From Panax quinquefolius (Eukaryota > Streptophyta > Magnoliopsida > Apiales > Araliaceae), in assembly GCA_020205615.1 (NCBI GenBank), contig CM035151.1, forward strand, positions 47,297,409-47,361,408: a DNA stretch of 64,000 nucleotides, written 5' to 3'. The notes beneath the pieces are model-generated. The model was not told the DNA's origin. It ran no database searches and was given only the letters and a program-made list of their open reading frames with translations. Positions 62,036 to 64,000 of the stretch are shown here, piece after piece (the stretch's first letter is position 1; every line of letters starts with the position of its first letter). A program made the translations under genes and the position numbers.

Positions 62036-62814
62036 ACTCATATTAAATATTTAATACTCTATTAATTTTATCATGCTAGAAAGCTGACGTTCGATATTCC
62101 AAATATCTTTGAACGCTTAATACTTAATATAAAAATTGAGGGGTTTGTTATTAATTTGTCTCATCTTGTTTTATGGCATTGCACATATATATATATATAA
62201 AAATAATATTATATTAATAAACATCTGAAGCATGTTTGTATAATATATAATATATATAGTATAAGCATGCACATATAGAATACTATATTCTACCCGGATT
62301 GATTATGGACTTTTATTCTAGTTTGGTTCACTAGAGCCACCAAGTGAACCAAAAGGTCAAACTCCCAGGGGTGCAAGAAATAATATTTAAATATAACTAT
62401 TACATTTAAACCCGGGCTCCATTACAAATGGGTCTTCAAGCGCTCCTTGCTCCTTGATCTCCAATTTTTCAAAATTAATTCTAACTATTCCTATTACAAA
62501 ACTATTTAAAATAAATAGAAACCTTGATAAGCAGTCAAGGGGAAGTACATAGGAGGGAGATAGAATTTACATTAAGAAAAAATTAGAGAAGGCGAATACG
62601 CAGAACCCCATTTAATAAAACCCATACATTCATGCATCCAACTAAAATAAATCCAATCGCATTTGGTCGATAGTCCATAATCAATCCCATTTATTATCAT
62701 ACACATCACCATATGCATCAATAAATAACATTCATCCTATGAATAATAAACATTTAATATATATATATTGATATCATTTAATGGGCAAATTTAGTTAGTA
62801 TAAAATCTATTTTG

Positions 62815-63490
62815 AATAAAAATAAACTCCTTTATTTAAATCCAAATTTAAATCAAAATAAAACTATTTTATTTTAATTTATCCTATTTTGAATAAAATA
62901 AACTATTTTATTTTAATCAAAATTTTAATCAAAATAAACATCTTTATTTTAATTAATTATAGAATTCAATTCCATATATAAAAAACATCTTTAATTAAAA
63001 TAAACTCTTTTATTTTAATTAATTATGGAATCAATTCCATGTAAAAAAAAAATCTTTTATTAAAAAGAAACACGGATATTCTTTCCTATTCACAAATAAA
63101 CTCCTTTATTTTGAATAATATGAAATCTTATTTCATATTTAAATAAACTCCTTTATTTAAGGAAATTAGGATTCTCTTTCCTATTCACAAATAAACTCTT
63201 TTATTTTGAATAATATGAAATCTTATTTCATATCTAAACAAACTCCTTTATTTAAGGAAAGATGGATTTACTTCCTATTCATAAATAAACTCCTTTATTT
63301 TAGGAAAAATGAAATCCAATTTCAACTCCAATTAGTTATCATGGAATCCAATTCCAACTCTAATTAGTTAGCATGAAATTCTAATTTTAATATTAAAATA
63401 AACCTTTTATTTTAAGATTAAAATAAAATATTTATTTTAAAATTAAAATAAACTTTTATTTTAAAATTAAAATAAACATTTTATTTTAAT
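62815..63490. repeat. hairpin array in copia-2c leader
   Basis: Counterpart of 49914-50660: about fifteen AAATAAACTCCTTTATTT-type inverted repeats with GGAATCAATTCC and ATGAAATCTTATTTCAT stems between them. Individual units differ from 2a by small changes that often keep the stem. Confidence 0.87.
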
Positions 63491-63506
63491 TATAAAATAA
63501 TTAAGA

Positions 63507-63507
<1 letters not shown>

Positions 63508-63580
<73 letters not shown>
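63508..63580. repeat. (AT)n microsatellite in copia-2c leader
   Basis: Almost uninterrupted AT dinucleotides, directly after the hairpin array as in 2a. A poly-T run follows at 63759-63781. Confidence 0.92.
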
Positions 63581-63582
<2 letters not shown>

Positions 63583-63889
63583 ATAACCGTACAACATAAC
63601 AAAAAAAAGAAAAAACAACTCCTGACTTCCTAATCCAATTAGTGTCACGCATTTTTTTTTTTTATTACCAAGTACCTCGGCTTGTTTGTTTTCCGTGCTT
63701 CAGCTTTCAAAAAAAAAAAAAATCAATCTCATGTGTCATATATTAAAGGCTTCTGCCGAATTTTTTTTTTTTTTTTTTTTTATTGAGTTTGATAAATTTT
63801 ATACAATAAAATTATGCCCAATTAAATTGTTCTAAACACATATCAATATACATATCAAATCTGAACAATTAATAATTCGCATAAAGGTT

Positions 63890-63904
63890 TGGCTCTGATG
63901 CCAC
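63890..63904 (-). promoter_or_regulatory. primer-binding site of copia-2c
   Basis: The minus strand reads GTGGCATCAGAGCCA right after the LTR end CCTAACA. One base differs from TGGTATCAGAGCC, so initiator-Met tRNA priming is expected. Confidence 0.8.
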
Positions 63905-63978
63905 TGTTAGGTTTGTAATATTCATAACACAATCAAATTGCAAAAATAATGCGGAAGCGTGTAAAAATCAGAGTTTAA
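63905..63978 (-). repeat. start of 5' LTR of copia-2c, broken
   Basis: TGTTAGGTTTGTAATATTC to CAGAGTTTAAAAA matches 43784-43858 closely, then homology to the LTR stops. Confidence 0.8.
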
Positions 63979-64000
63979 AAAGTAATATTCCAGTTCTATA
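63979..64000. other. switch to copia-2 interior sequence at window end
   Basis: AGTAATATTCCAGTTCTATA matches the pre-integrase region near 47450-47469, in the orientation of 2a. The LTR is therefore interrupted within 75 bases. Confidence 0.6.

Larger units (their letters stand above)
58552..63904 (-). mobile_element. copia-2c interior (non-autonomous copia family)
   Basis: The most complete interior of the family: polypurine tract (58552-58562), pol stop TAG (58566), shortened pol, gag, hairpin-array leader and a good primer site. At 5.35 kb it defines the layout. The deletions in RT and integrase and the altered protease site are the same as in 2a. Confidence 0.87.

Noticed and set aside
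43784..63904. Possible CRISPR-like or satellite array from the regularly repeated hairpins
   Set aside because: Spacing is irregular, the units are in a retroelement leader with primer site and gag, and the genome is a plant.

Overview
The window is repeat-dense plant nuclear DNA. It is built almost wholly of nested long-terminal-repeat (LTR) retrotransposons, and I recognise no host gene, tRNA, rRNA or CRISPR array. The plant call rests on the Ty3/gypsy and Ty1/copia protein families, initiator-Met-tRNA-type primer sites (TGGTATCAGAGC and variants), very long AT-rich LTRs and multi-level nesting, as in angiosperm heterochromatin. I cannot name the species.

Layout. (1) 1-12096: a decayed minus-strand Ty3/gypsy element A (Tekay/Del-like) with part of its left LTR, a pol-gag interior full of frameshifts, an extra reading frame upstream of gag, and a hybrid right LTR. 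It sits inside LTR B1 (12097-14568), which sits inside further LTR-derived sequence F (14569-16465). (2) 16466-21051: primer site and 4.6-kb LTR of a minus-strand gypsy-type element D1, abutting the 3' part of a plus-strand LTR E (to 23426). (3) 23467-38250: element C, complete by its ends, with 2.95-kb LTRs and a TCATC target duplication. It carries no reverse transcriptase but a long decayed reading frame of its own. A solo LTR B2 (32673-35330, duplication ATATT) is inserted in its right LTR. The sequences flanking C join to form one older D-type LTR (D2). (4) 39654-43783: a minus-strand Ty1/copia element (copia-1) with much of pol readable. (5) 43784-64000: three copies (2a minus, 2b plus, 2c minus) of a second copia family. 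Its pol is reduced to a cut-down form with the same lesions in all copies, and 2a and 2b form a large inverted repeat. The joints between copies are patchworks.

How the parts relate. None of the elements seen can encode a full set of working enzymes. Most in-frame stops I could place are C-to-T (or G-to-A) type changes, as expected for long-methylated DNA. The most unusual signal is shared by gypsy-type LTR families A, B, D and E: near the U5 end each has a CTCAY box 25-28 nt before an AG. In A, B and D the AG opens the same reading phase of a 12-18-codon tail. A, B2, D1 and F also carry GTAA/GTAT donor-like sites downstream of the promoter region. This looks like an intron housed inside the LTR.

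Coordinates of LTR ends, primer sites, polypurine tracts and target duplications were read directly. Domain edges in the broken coding regions are approximate.
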